A stretch of DNA of 10,279 nucleotides from Alphaproteobacteria bacterium (GCA_017308345.1 JAFKFE010000524.1:1-10279); one strand, 5' to 3'. Shown: positions 1-6,403, numbered from the stretch's first letter. The notes: generated by a model not told the origin, from the sequence alone. Program-made: numbers and translations.

Positions 1-217
1 ATTGCTGCTCGACCTGCAACGGCGGGAACGGATCGCCTATCTGTTCATCTCCCACGACCTCGGCGTCATCCGCGCCGTGGCGCATCGCGTCATCATCCTC
101 GATGCCGGCAGGATCGCCGAAAGCGGCGATGCCCGCGCCGTCGTCGCCAATCCGCGATCGGCGATCGGCAGGGCTCTTGTCGAGGCGGCGCCGAGACTGG
201 ACAGGAACCAGCCATGA
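1..217 (+). CDS. Oligopeptide/dipeptide-type ABC transporter ATP-binding protein, C-terminal fragment
   Basis: Only the last 71 codons are in the window; the gene begins to the left, and base 1 is the third base of a split codon. The visible part holds the H-loop (switch) segment FISHDLGVI, then the conserved HRVIILDAGRIAESGD strand-turn and a short tail ending in EAAPRLDRNQP. In the DppD/DppF/OppD/OppF group this region follows Walker B, and the H-loop His contacts the ATP gamma-phosphate. The VVANP...ALVEAAP ending resembles the P-x-HPYT-x-x-L-L-x-A-x-P ending of that group, although the HPYT core reads SAIG here. The protein would be a cytoplasmic subunit energising a peptide, nickel or similar importer. 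Its substrate cannot be told from this piece. It belongs to a different transporter from the polyamine-type one at the right of the window. Confidence 0.85.
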   Translation, partial: LLLDLQRRERIAYLFISHDLGVIRAVAHRVIILDAGRIAESGDARAVVANPRSAIGRALVEAAPRLDRNQP

Positions 218-258
218 TCCTGTAGAGCGGGGACCCGGTTCGCCGAGAGGATCATGGC
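211..258 (+). terminator. Inverted repeat over the stop codon of the ABC ATPase gene (possible terminator or mRNA 3' stabiliser)
   Basis: GCCATGATCCT at 211-221 is the exact reverse complement of AGGATCATGGC at 248-258, giving a perfect 11-bp stem with a 26-nt loop. The TGA stop (215-217) lies inside the left arm. There is no T-run after the right arm, so it is not a textbook intrinsic terminator. It could protect the 3' end or assist termination. It could also be a by-product of local rearrangement, since the right arm begins the coding-like remnant next to it. The repeat is seen directly; the role is inferred. Confidence 0.45.
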
Positions 259-474
259 CGAACAACCGGCCTGCTCGAGGCGACCGGCGTGCGCTTCGAC
301 CCGGCGTGCTTCGACAATGCCGCCTGGATGCCGGGCCAAGGCTCCTGTTGCTGCTACATAGCGCTGCACAACCGCTTGGCCGACTGTCCGTTCAGCCTGC
401 GGAAAACACGTGCAGTTCGCCGCCCGCTTCGTCGATCGCAGCGCGCAGCCCGGCTTCCGGCTCGCTGTCGGTGA
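226..474 (+). pseudogene. Coding-like remnant of unknown family (Cys-rich)
   Basis: The frame is open from just after a TAG at 223-225 to a stop at 472-474. Between about 256 and 400 it has the strong third-position G/C preference of the real genes in this window. The peptide there includes LLEATGVRFDPACFDNAAW followed by MPGQGSCCCYIALHNRLADC, with a Cys cluster that does not look like random translation. There is no convincing start: only a GTG at 289 with no Shine-Dalgarno sequence. From 392 onward the frame lies antisense to the end of the DeoR gene and turns Arg-rich, as shadow frames do. The best reading is the tail end of a decayed or rearranged gene between two convergent genes. A short functional protein is less likely. 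I do not recognise the family. Confidence 0.3.
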
Positions 475-1180
475 CGACGTCGGAGATTTCGTTGAGCGCG
501 CAGACGCGCTCCAGGCCGCTGCGGCCGAACTTGTCGTTGGTGACGACCAGCATCGTCGACAGCGACCGCCTCATCATCGCCCGCTTCACCGCCGCCGCGC
601 CCGAGATCATGTCGCTCGGCCCCTCGGCGTTCAGCGCCGTGGCGCCGATGATGGCGACGTCGGCGTTGTAGCGGCGCACGAATTCGACCGTATCCTCGCC
701 GAGCACCGCGGCCTCGCGGCTGTCATAGGTGCCGGGGCAAAGGATGACGCGGAAGCCGGGATTGGCGCCGGCCACCGAGGCGACGCCGATGGAGTTGGTG
801 ATGATCGTCAGGTCCCGGCCGTGCTGCGAGAGGCTGCGCGCCACCTCATAGGTGGTCGACCCGCCGTCGATCATCACGATGCTGCCTTTCTCGATAAGCC
901 CGGCCGCGCCACGCCCGATGCGGGCCCGCTCCTCGACCATGGTGAGGCCGCGTTCGGTAATCACCGGTTCCGACGTCACCAGCGAAATGGTGGCGCCGCC
1001 ATAGGTGCGGTTGATGAGCCCCGCTTCGCCAAGCTCGATGAGGTCGCGGCGGATGGTCTCGCCGGCGACCCCGATGCGCCGGGCAAGCTTCGAGATGCGG
1101 ATCGAGGCCGAGCGCCGGACCTCAGACAGGATCAGCTCATGTCGCTCCTTCTTCGTCAGTCGACCCGTCTCGATATTCAT
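392..1180 (-). CDS. DeoR-family transcriptional regulator
   Basis: This 262-residue protein has a DeoR-type N-terminal winged helix-turn-helix (about 9-62, recognition part GVAGETIRRDLIEL and wing INRTYGGA) and a C-terminal DeoRC effector domain. That domain shows the phosphosugar-binding landmarks DGGSTT (105-110), TNS (128-130), GATALNAEG (179-187) and VTNDKFGRSG (213-222). Members usually repress sugar or polyol catabolic genes and are released by a phosphorylated sugar. The effector here is unknown. I chose the ATG at 1180 because AAGGAAG lies about 6 nt upstream and it gives the family's usual length of about 250-260 residues. An open frame continues upstream to 1309, but only through intergenic repeat sequence. 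The gene follows the PuuB-like gene on the same strand after 164 bp, and converges on the ABC fragment. It may control that left-hand transporter or genes outside the window. Confidence 0.9.
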   Translation of the reverse strand: MNIETGRLTKKERHELILSEVRRSASIRISKLARRIGVAGETIRRDLIELGEAGLINRTYGGATISLVTSEPVITERGLTMVEERARIGRGAAGLIEKGSIVMIDGGSTTYEVARSLSQHGRDLTIITNSIGVASVAGANPGFRVILCPGTYDSREAAVLGEDTVEFVRRYNADVAIIGATALNAEGPSDMISGAAAVKRAMMRRSLSTMLVVTNDKFGRSGLERVCALNEISDVVTDSEPEAGLRAAIDEAGGELHVFSAG

Positions 1181-1192
1181 CGGTCTTCCTTC

Positions 1193-1210
1193 TCGGGACT
1201 TCGTTCCCGA
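1193..1210 (-). promoter_or_regulatory. Perfect 6-bp dyad in the leader of the DeoR-family gene (possible autoregulatory operator)
   Basis: TCGGGA (1193-1198) and TCCCGA (1205-1210) form an inverted repeat with a 6-nt spacer. It lies directly upstream of the Shine-Dalgarno sequence of the DeoR gene. A weaker outer pair, CGGTCTT (1181-1187) with AAGACCG (1231-1237), encloses it. It could be an operator for autoregulation or an RNA hairpin affecting translation. A TAATGT (-10-like) on the minus strand at 1221-1216 is the only promoter hint, without a clear -35. Confidence 0.3.
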
Positions 1211-1250
1211 CATGGACATTAGACGCTCCAAAGACCGTAAAGCCAGCCTG

Positions 1251-1344
1251 GGGTCTGTTGAGATTCGTACTTGAAGTACGTGGGCACCGGAAGCGCACGA
1301 AGCCGGCATTTGCAGGCCGGCCTCACCTGAACATCAACAGACCC
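1251..1344. repeat. 94-bp palindromic intergenic element with 11-bp terminal inverted repeats (MITE/REP-like)
   Basis: GGGTCTGTTGA at 1251-1261 and TCAACAGACCC at 1334-1344 are perfect reverse complements; similarity continues imperfectly inward (a TTC/GAA follows after two mismatches). Inside lie two smaller palindromes. CGTACTT-G-AAGTACG is at 1266-1280. GCCGGC (1302-1307) and GCCGGC (1316-1321) flank an 8-nt loop. As RNA or single-stranded DNA it could fold into an outer stem carrying two hairpins. It encodes no protein and its right end abuts the TGA stop (1347-1345) of the PuuB-like gene. The layout is that of a small non-autonomous or REP/RIME-like dispersed repeat, which are common in rhizobial intergenic regions. 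I see no clear target-site duplication. Only one copy is in this window, so dispersal is inferred. Confidence 0.6.
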
Positions 1345-2646
1345 TCAGTGTCCGAGGCGGTCTCGCATCGCGTACCACAGCATGCCGAGCACATAGAGCG
1401 GCCCGCGCAGCGCCGTGCCGCCGGGGAAGGGCAGCGGCGTCAGCGTCGAGAACAGGTCGAGCCGCGAGGCATCGCCCGTGATCGCTTCCGCGAGCAGCTT
1501 GCCCGACAGCGTCGACAGGATGACGCCCTTGCCGGAATAGCCATGCGCGAAATAGACCTCGCCATAGTGCCCGACATGCGGCAGGCGCGAGGTCGTCACC
1601 GACACCAGCCCGCCCCACGCGTGATCGATGCGGCAGCCCTTGAGCTGCGGAAAGGTCTTTTCCATATGCGGCCGCACGAAGCCGGCGATGTCGGCCGGCG
1701 GCGACGGCGTGTAGCGCTCGCCGCCGCCGAACAGCAGACGCCCGTCCGCCGACATGCGGTAGTAGTTGACGACGAACAGCGTGTCCGAGACCGCGACATT
1801 GGCCGGAATGACATTGCGCGCGCCCTCGAGCGGTTCGGTGGCGACGATGTAATTGCCGACCGGCATGATGCGGCTGTTGACGCGCGGCTCCAACCCCTTG
1901 AGCAGCGCATCGCCGGCCAGCACGACATGCCTGGCGCGGACCGAGCCCTTGTCGGTGAACACCCGGATGGACGGCTCCCGTTCCAGGCGGACCGCCACCG
2001 AATTCTCGTGGATGACGACGCCGGCGCCAACCGCCGCGCGGGCAAGCCCCAGCGTGTAGTTGAGCGGGTGCATATGGCCGCCGAGCCTTTCGTAGACCGC
2101 CCCCTGATAGGATGTATCGACCATCTGCCGCGCCTGCGAAGCCGAGAGTATCTCGACATCGGTGAACTTCATCACCTTGGCGAGGCACTCGGCCTCTTCC
2201 TCGAAGTCGCGCACATCCGACCTGCCGACCGCGCCGACCAGATGGCCGGTCAGGCGCAAGTCGCACGAGATGCCGTGGCGCTCGATGATGTCGAGCACCA
2301 GCTCCCGCGCCTCGAAGGCCAGGTCGAAAAGCGCCTTTGCCCGTTCCGGCCCGAACGTCTTGACCAGGCCCCTGGAGCCCTTGCGCAGGCCGGGGATCAT
2401 CTGGCCGCCATTGCGACCCGAGGCCCCCCAGCCGATCTTGCCGCCCTCGAGCAGCACCACCTTCAGGCCGCGCTCGGCGGCATGAAGCGCCGCCGAAAGC
2501 CCCGTGCAGCCGCCGCCGACGACAACCAGATCGGCCTCGACGTCGCCCGCAAGCGCCGGATGGTCCGGCGCCGGATTGGCGGTGGCCACATAATAGGATT
2601 TGCCGATATCGAGACCGGAATTGAAACCTGTCGAGTGCGAAGCCAT
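1345..2646 (-). CDS. FAD-dependent oxidoreductase, gamma-glutamylputrescine oxidoreductase (PuuB)-like
   Basis: This 433-residue D-amino-acid-oxidase-fold protein is close to the 426 residues of E. coli PuuB. The N-terminal dinucleotide-binding motif GGGCTG (44-49) follows a short beta strand, with the ribose-binding Glu at E67. The signature GWGASGRNGGQ (72-82) is typical of PuuB-type amine oxidases. GGHMHPLNY (189-197) and the C-terminal flavin-contact segment GYSGKGV (369-375) are also present. In the Puu pathway the enzyme oxidises gamma-glutamylputrescine to the aldehyde, releasing ammonia and hydrogen peroxide. The start ATG at 2646 lies 2 nt after the stop of the ligase gene and has AAGGTG 5 nt upstream, within the end of that gene, which points to translational coupling. 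The frame is open further upstream to 3027 but overlaps the ligase. Other glycine/sarcosine/D-amino-acid oxidase activities are possible; the ligase neighbour favours a gamma-glutamylamine substrate. Confidence 0.85.
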   Translation of the reverse strand: MASHSTGFNSGLDIGKSYYVATANPAPDHPALAGDVEADLVVVGGGCTGLSAALHAAERGLKVVLLEGGKIGWGASGRNGGQMIPGLRKGSRGLVKTFGPERAKALFDLAFEARELVLDIIERHGISCDLRLTGHLVGAVGRSDVRDFEEEAECLAKVMKFTDVEILSASQARQMVDTSYQGAVYERLGGHMHPLNYTLGLARAAVGAGVVIHENSVAVRLEREPSIRVFTDKGSVRARHVVLAGDALLKGLEPRVNSRIMPVGNYIVATEPLEGARNVIPANVAVSDTLFVVNYYRMSADGRLLFGGGERYTPSPPADIAGFVRPHMEKTFPQLKGCRIDHAWGGLVSVTTSRLPHVGHYGEVYFAHGYSGKGVILSTLSGKLLAEAITGDASRLDLFSTLTPLPFPGGTALRGPLYVLGMLWYAMRDRLGH

Positions 2647-2648
2647 GG

Positions 2649-4031
2649 TCACACCTTGAGCAGCAGATGGTCGCGTTCCCAGGACGTCACGACGCTCTGG
2701 AACAGGTCGAGCTCGACGCTCTTCACGCGCAGATAGGTCTGGAAGAAATCCTCGCCGAGCAATGTTCGCACGGGCTCGCAGGCGGCGAAGCGGTCCAGCG
2801 CCTCCTCCATGGTTTTCGGCAGCGTGCTCTGGCTGCGATAGGCATTGCCAAAGGCTTCCGGCGAGCGGCTGAGCCTCTCCTCGATGCCGAGATAGCCGGC
2901 GATCAGCGAGCCGGCCATGGCCAGATAGGGGTTGGCGTCGGCGCCGGGCAGCCGGTTCTCGATACGGCGCGCGGCGCGCCCGCCCATCGGCACCCGGAGC
3001 CCGCAGGAGCGGTTGTCGTGCGACCATTCGACATTGGCCGGCGCACTGTGGTTCGGCCGGATGCGCCGGTAGGAGTTCACGTTGGGCGCGAACAGCGGCA
3101 TGATTTCAGGGATGTATTTCTGCAGACCGCCGATGAACTGCGCGAACATCTCGGTGTCCTCGCCGTCCTTGCCGGCGAAAAGGGGATCGCCGCTCTCATC
3201 GACAATCGACATATGCAGGTGCATCGAGCTGCCGGCCTGCGCGGCGATCGGCTTGGCCATGAAGGTGGCGTGCATGCCATTGGCCTGCGCCGCCTCGCGC
3301 GCAAGGCGCTTGAACAACAGCACCTTGTCGGCCAGCGCCAGCGGATCGCCATGCAGGAGATTGATCTCGAGCTGCGCCGTGCCGGATTCGTGGATCAGCG
3401 TGTCGAGCGGCAGGCCGGCGGCGGCCGAATGCGCATAGATGCGCTGGATGACCGGTTCGAATTCTTCCAGCGCCTGCATGTCATATGGGTGCTGCACGCT
3501 TTCAGGCCGGCCGTTGCGCCCGACAGGCGCGGTCAGCGGCCGGTCCGGATCGGGGTTGGGCGCGGTCAGATAGAATTCCATCTCCGGCGCCATGACCGCG
3601 CGCCAGCCTCGCTTGCGGTAAAGGTCGAGCACCGCCCGCAGCACATGGCGCGGTGAAGCCATCCAGGGCCGGTCGTCCATGTGGAAGGTGTCGGCGAAGA
3701 CATAGGCCTTGCCGGAGCCGCCGGGCGCCACGCACAGCGTGGAAGTATCCGGCACCATGCGCATGTCGGGATCCTGATAGGCAAAGCCTTCGTCGATGGA
3801 GCCGGAATAGCGGCCGTCTATGGCAACAAGGAAAGCGCTGCTCGGCAGATAGAGCGCCCGGTCTTCGAGCGACTTCAGCAATTTGGCCGCCGGCAAAGCC
3901 TTGCCGCGCAGCACGCCGTTGACGTCCGGCACAAGGCACTCGACCTCTTTGATCGCGTGCCGGGCCAGCCAGTTCTTCGGGTCGTCGAGGCCGCTCATCG
4001 GCGGCATGGTCGTCGTATGATTTTCAGGCAT
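2649..4031 (-). CDS. Glutamine synthetase family protein, gamma-glutamylamine ligase (PuuA-like)
   Basis: This 460-residue protein (E. coli PuuA is 472) has the full glutamine-synthetase catalytic domain. Metal/glutamate ligands are APEMEFY (E150, E152) and ESGTAQLE (E215, E222). The ATP segment is FMAKP...GSSMHLHMS (257-274, H271 and H273). Substrate and phosphate contacts are NSYRR (319-323), W336 with NR (340-341), RIENR (356-360) and ANPYL (366-370). The N-terminal VPDVNGVLRGK (34-44) is typical of PuuA-type members rather than GlnA, and the adenylylation-type tail of GlnA is not evident. Family members join glutamate to putrescine, isopropylamine, ethanolamine, methylamine or anilines using ATP. 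The neighbouring PuuB-like oxidase and polyamine-type importer favour a polyamine or related amine. I chose ATG 4031, 4 nt after the stop of the preceding gene; the Shine-Dalgarno sequence is weak. ATGs at 4007 and 3998 remain possible. Confidence 0.88.
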   Translation of the reverse strand: MPENHTTTMPPMSGLDDPKNWLARHAIKEVECLVPDVNGVLRGKALPAAKLLKSLEDRALYLPSSAFLVAIDGRYSGSIDEGFAYQDPDMRMVPDTSTLCVAPGGSGKAYVFADTFHMDDRPWMASPRHVLRAVLDLYRKRGWRAVMAPEMEFYLTAPNPDPDRPLTAPVGRNGRPESVQHPYDMQALEEFEPVIQRIYAHSAAAGLPLDTLIHESGTAQLEINLLHGDPLALADKVLLFKRLAREAAQANGMHATFMAKPIAAQAGSSMHLHMSIVDESGDPLFAGKDGEDTEMFAQFIGGLQKYIPEIMPLFAPNVNSYRRIRPNHSAPANVEWSHDNRSCGLRVPMGGRAARRIENRLPGADANPYLAMAGSLIAGYLGIEERLSRSPEAFGNAYRSQSTLPKTMEEALDRFAACEPVRTLLGEDFFQTYLRVKSVELDLFQSVVTSWERDHLLLKV

Positions 4032-4035
4032 TCGT

Positions 4036-5319
4036 TCATGTCCGTAAGAGAGAGAGGATCGCTTCGGCGGCCACATTCGTTCCGGGCTTCAGCGCCATCT
4101 GCGCTGCATTGTCCTTCAGGCGGGCGCGCATCGCATCGTCGGCCAGCAGGCCGAGGATCGCTCTCTCCAACACTCCTTCGGTCCAGCCGTCGCGGCCGAT
4201 ATGGCCGCCGACGCCGGTCTCCACCGCGCGTCGCGCATTGTCGTGCCCGTCCCAGCAATAGGGCATGATCAGCGACGGCACACCGAAACGCAGCGCCTCG
4301 CAAAAGCTGTTGTTGCCGCCGTGATGGATGAAGAGATCCGATTTGGCGACGACGGAAGGCTGGGGAAACCAGGCGTCGAGATAGACATTGTCGGGGACAG
4401 CGCGATAGGCGTCGCGCAAACCGCCGACATTGACGATGAAGCGGGCCGGCAGCCTGTCGAACACCGCCAGCATGCGCTGGATCAGGCCGACATCCATGGC
4501 GCCTAGGCTGCCGAAGCTGAGGTAGACCAGCGGCCCGCTGTCGCGCGGGAAGACCGGCACCTCGAACGGGCCTTCGGAGCGGACGCAGCCTTCGAGATAG
4601 ACGAAACGCGCCGGATCGAGCGGCTCGGCGCGCCGCCGCTTCACGATGGCCGGTGTCAGCAAAAGGTTGAGGTCCGGCGAAGCTTCCAGGAACAGGCCTT
4701 TCGGCAAGGGGGCAAGACCCGCCTCCGCGCGCAGACGGTTGAACCGCTCATGCGCCGGAGCGACCGCGGCCAGATAGCGGGCCTCGAAGGCGGCGCGGCC
4801 CGGATCCTCGGCGGCAAGGCCGGAAAGATAGGGCGGCACCTCGGCGTCGGGCAGTTCCGTCTCGGCGCAGGAGACGACGCGCACCCACGGGCAGCCGGCG
4901 CCGGCCAGCGCCGGGAACATGATGACGTTGTCGAGCACGACGGCGTCCGGCTTGAGCCGCGCCAGCAACTGCCTGAGCGGCGCCTCGGCATTGACCGCCG
5001 TGTCGACGATGGCCTGCCATGTCGGCGCGACATAGGTTTCGAGCTGGTCGACCGGGCTCAGCCGGAAGTGCGGCAGGTGGCGGCGCACGAAAGCCTGCCA
5101 GTAGCTCTGGCGCTCGCTGTCGCTCAGCGGATCGTCGGTCGGCAGCTGGTATTCCTGGAAGCCGTAATCGGCGAAGACGCCGGAAAAGCCGGCATGGCAG
5201 ATGAAGACCGGACGGGCGCCGCGCGCCCGCAGCGCCTGCGCGATGCCGACGCAATTGAGCGCAGCGCCGAAACTCGCTTCGGGAAACAGCGCGATGGTCG
5301 GGCTGGCTTTGCGCGTCAA
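4036..5319 (-). CDS. GT1-type glycosyltransferase-like protein (MGT/UGT fold) with altered active-site residues
   Basis: This 427-residue protein has a two-domain GT-B layout. The N-terminal acceptor domain ends near residue 255. The C-terminal donor domain carries VYLSFGS (265-271), WFPQPSVVAKSDLFIHHGG (317-335), EAL (341-343), FGVPSLIMP (345-353) and DGHDNA (357-362). GT1 enzymes move sugars from nucleotide-sugars to small molecules in the cytoplasm. Two usual residues look replaced in an ungapped by-eye alignment. The N-terminal catalytic His (G-H) position reads G18-A19, and the D-Q pair of the donor motif reads D357-G358. The start is TTG (5319), with GAGGA 6 nt upstream, 12 nt after the stop of the regulator gene; no in-frame ATG is nearby. 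It sits inside the amine operon, so its acceptor may be the amine, a conjugate of it, or a sensor ligand. It could be a divergent or non-catalytic family member. Confidence 0.8.
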   Translation of the reverse strand: MTRKASPTIALFPEASFGAALNCVGIAQALRARGARPVFICHAGFSGVFADYGFQEYQLPTDDPLSDSERQSYWQAFVRRHLPHFRLSPVDQLETYVAPTWQAIVDTAVNAEAPLRQLLARLKPDAVVLDNVIMFPALAGAGCPWVRVVSCAETELPDAEVPPYLSGLAAEDPGRAAFEARYLAAVAPAHERFNRLRAEAGLAPLPKGLFLEASPDLNLLLTPAIVKRRRAEPLDPARFVYLEGCVRSEGPFEVPVFPRDSGPLVYLSFGSLGAMDVGLIQRMLAVFDRLPARFIVNVGGLRDAYRAVPDNVYLDAWFPQPSVVAKSDLFIHHGGNNSFCEALRFGVPSLIMPYCWDGHDNARRAVETGVGGHIGRDGWTEGVLERAILGLLADDAMRARLKDNAAQMALKPGTNVAAEAILSLLRT

Positions 5320-5325
5320 GATGGG

Positions 5326-5330
5326 TCCTC
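5326..5330 (-). promoter_or_regulatory. Shine-Dalgarno sequence that decides the TTG start of the glycosyltransferase-like gene
   Basis: On the minus strand GAGGA is followed by a 6-nt spacer and then TTG-ACG-CGC. It lies one base after the TGA of the upstream regulator gene, so ribosomes finishing that gene could re-initiate here. No ATG or GTG in this frame lies near a comparable site. Confidence 0.6.
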
Positions 5331-5331
5331 G

Positions 5332-6270
5332 TCAGTCCGGCCGGCTGATCATGCCGAACAGCGCGGGAGCGCCGCGGCTGGCCGCTTGCGGCCGCTGGCT
5401 GCGCGACAGCCTCAGATGCACGCGAAGCAGGTCGGCTGCAACCTCATACTGCCGGCTTTCCAGATGGTCGAGTATGGTGAGGTGCTCGCTGAGCGACTGC
5501 TTCAACCGGAACACGTTGACGCCGGCATAAATGCCGGGCAGCCGGCGCAGCCTCAAATGATCCGACAGCGCGTCCGCGACGAAGCGGTTGGCCGAGCCGT
5601 CCGCGATCATGCCGTGGAACTCGATGTCCAGCCGCTGGAACTCCCTGGTGTCGAAGCTCGCGTCGGGCAATGTCGAGAGCGCTTCCATGCCCTGGCGCAG
5701 CGCCGCCGCCCGCGCGCCGTCGAGCCGGAAGCCCGGGGCAAGGATGGCGGCAGGCTCCAGCAGCAGCCTGAACTCATAGCTTTCGCCTTGCGCCTCCGGA
5801 TCGTCGGGGGCACGGCGAAACAGCCAGGATTGACCCGGCGCGCGGTCGACGAGATTCTCTTCAACCAGTCTCTGAAGAGATTTTAGTACCGTCTTGCGCT
5901 CCGCATTGTATCGCCGCATCAAACCGACGACGGTCACCGTCTGATCCAGCCGCCGCGCCGAGCGGTCGCGCAGGATCGCCTCGGCCAGCTCATCCTCGGC
6001 GGTGACGGGCAATTCGGCGGCGCCGCCGGCCTGCGCCGTCAGGTCCGCCACGAGGCGATAGCCCGTGGCGGCCTCCCAGCGCACCACGCCCCGTTCCGTC
6101 AGCAGACGCAGCGCCGCCCGCACCGGAGTCCGCGAAACATTGCAAAGCGACGCGATCTGCTGCTCGGGGAGATGCGCGCCGGGCCCGAAACCGCGCTGCC
6201 TGGCCACATCCAGGATCCGCTGCGCGAGATCGAGATGATTGGTGCGAGGTCGCCTGGCTGCCGTTTGCAT
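5332..6270 (-). CDS. GntR/FCD-family transcriptional regulator with two tandem winged-helix domains
   Basis: At 312 residues this is longer than usual FadR/FCD regulators (about 220-250). Residues 14-76 form a typical GntR winged helix-turn-helix, with recognition segment NVSRTPVRAALRLL. Residues 94-153 look like a second winged helix aligned without gaps to the first: SRTPVRAALRLLTERGVV against ERKTVLKSLQRLVEENLV. An all-helical FCD ligand domain follows (about 166-290). D215, H219, H263 and H285 fit the D-H-H-H metal-binding set of that domain. FCD regulators respond to carboxylic or amino acid metabolites. The start ATG at 6270 has AGAGAAG upstream. It is the first gene of the minus-strand operon and lies back to back with the importer genes, so it most likely controls both arms and itself. 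Whether it represses or activates is not visible. Confidence 0.88.
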   Translation of the reverse strand: MQTAARRPRTNHLDLAQRILDVARQRGFGPGAHLPEQQIASLCNVSRTPVRAALRLLTERGVVRWEAATGYRLVADLTAQAGGAAELPVTAEDELAEAILRDRSARRLDQTVTVVGLMRRYNAERKTVLKSLQRLVEENLVDRAPGQSWLFRRAPDDPEAQGESYEFRLLLEPAAILAPGFRLDGARAAALRQGMEALSTLPDASFDTREFQRLDIEFHGMIADGSANRFVADALSDHLRLRRLPGIYAGVNVFRLKQSLSEHLTILDHLESRQYEVAADLLRVHLRLSRSQRPQAASRGAPALFGMISRPD

Positions 6271-6305
6271 GACACTTCTCTTGAACGGACATGACCGGAC
6301 CGGTT

Positions 6306-6337
6306 TGGCCGATCACCCTTGCCAACGCAATCGGCCA
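6306..6337. promoter_or_regulatory. Perfect 8-bp dyad in the divergent region (candidate operator or leader hairpin)
   Basis: TGGCCGAT (6306-6313) and ATCGGCCA (6330-6337) are exact reverse complements separated by 16 nt. It lies 35-70 bp upstream of the regulator start. A smaller palindrome, ACCGG-A-CCGGT, is at 6294-6304. The right arm is part of GCAATCGGC (6327-6335), which recurs in the same orientation at 6401-6409 beside the other dyad. The shared word suggests a common binding protein, possibly the FCD regulator. Confidence 0.35.
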
Positions 6338-6366
6338 GATTCCGGAGCCGGCTGTCAAATTATGGA

Positions 6367-6396
6367 TTGACGTACTTTTTTGTGCAATAGTACTGT
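6367..6396 (+). promoter_or_regulatory. Candidate sigma-70-type promoter for the ABC importer operon
   Basis: TTGACG at 6367-6372 is a good -35. An 18-nt spacer leads to TACTGT at 6391-6396, a poor -10; TAGTAC at 6388 with a 15-nt spacer is an alternative. This is the most AT-rich stretch of the region. It would leave a leader of roughly 100 nt before the ATG at 6506. Position and -35 quality support it; the -10 is weak, which suits an activated or tightly regulated promoter. Confidence 0.35.
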
Positions 6397-6403
6397 CATT
6401 GCA
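6383..6403. promoter_or_regulatory. 21-bp dyad TGCAAT-N9-ATTGCA, candidate operator for the GntR/FCD regulator
   Basis: TGCAAT (6383-6388) and ATTGCA (6398-6403) are perfect inverted repeats with a 9-nt spacer, centred on 6393. They overlap the candidate -10 elements of both divergent promoters. The spacer contains AGTACT, itself palindromic, although off-centre. The arm spacing of two helical half-turns and the position between divergent genes fit a dimeric repressor such as the adjacent regulator. No experiment-based GntR consensus is matched exactly. Confidence 0.4.

Noticed and set aside
1181..1309. 43-codon N-terminal extension of the DeoR frame
   Set aside because: It runs through the palindromic repeat and the leader dyad; the ATG at 1180 has a clear ribosome-binding site and family-typical length.
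1258..2736. Forward open frame of 492 codons
   Set aside because: It lies antisense to the PuuB-like gene, is rich in Arg, His, Asp and Gln without any domain, and begins inside the 94-bp repeat. It is a shadow frame of GC-rich coding DNA.
2647..3027. 127-codon N-terminal extension of the oxidoreductase frame
   Set aside because: It overlaps the ligase gene, is Arg-rich without domain features, and the ATG at 2646 has a good Shine-Dalgarno sequence and gives the PuuB length.
2667..3656. Forward open frame of 329 codons
   Set aside because: It is antisense to the glutamine-synthetase-family gene, whose catalytic motifs are all intact on the other strand.
4750..5886. Forward open frame of 378 codons spanning two minus-strand genes
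   Set aside because: It crosses the glycosyltransferase/regulator boundary antisense and has shadow-type composition.
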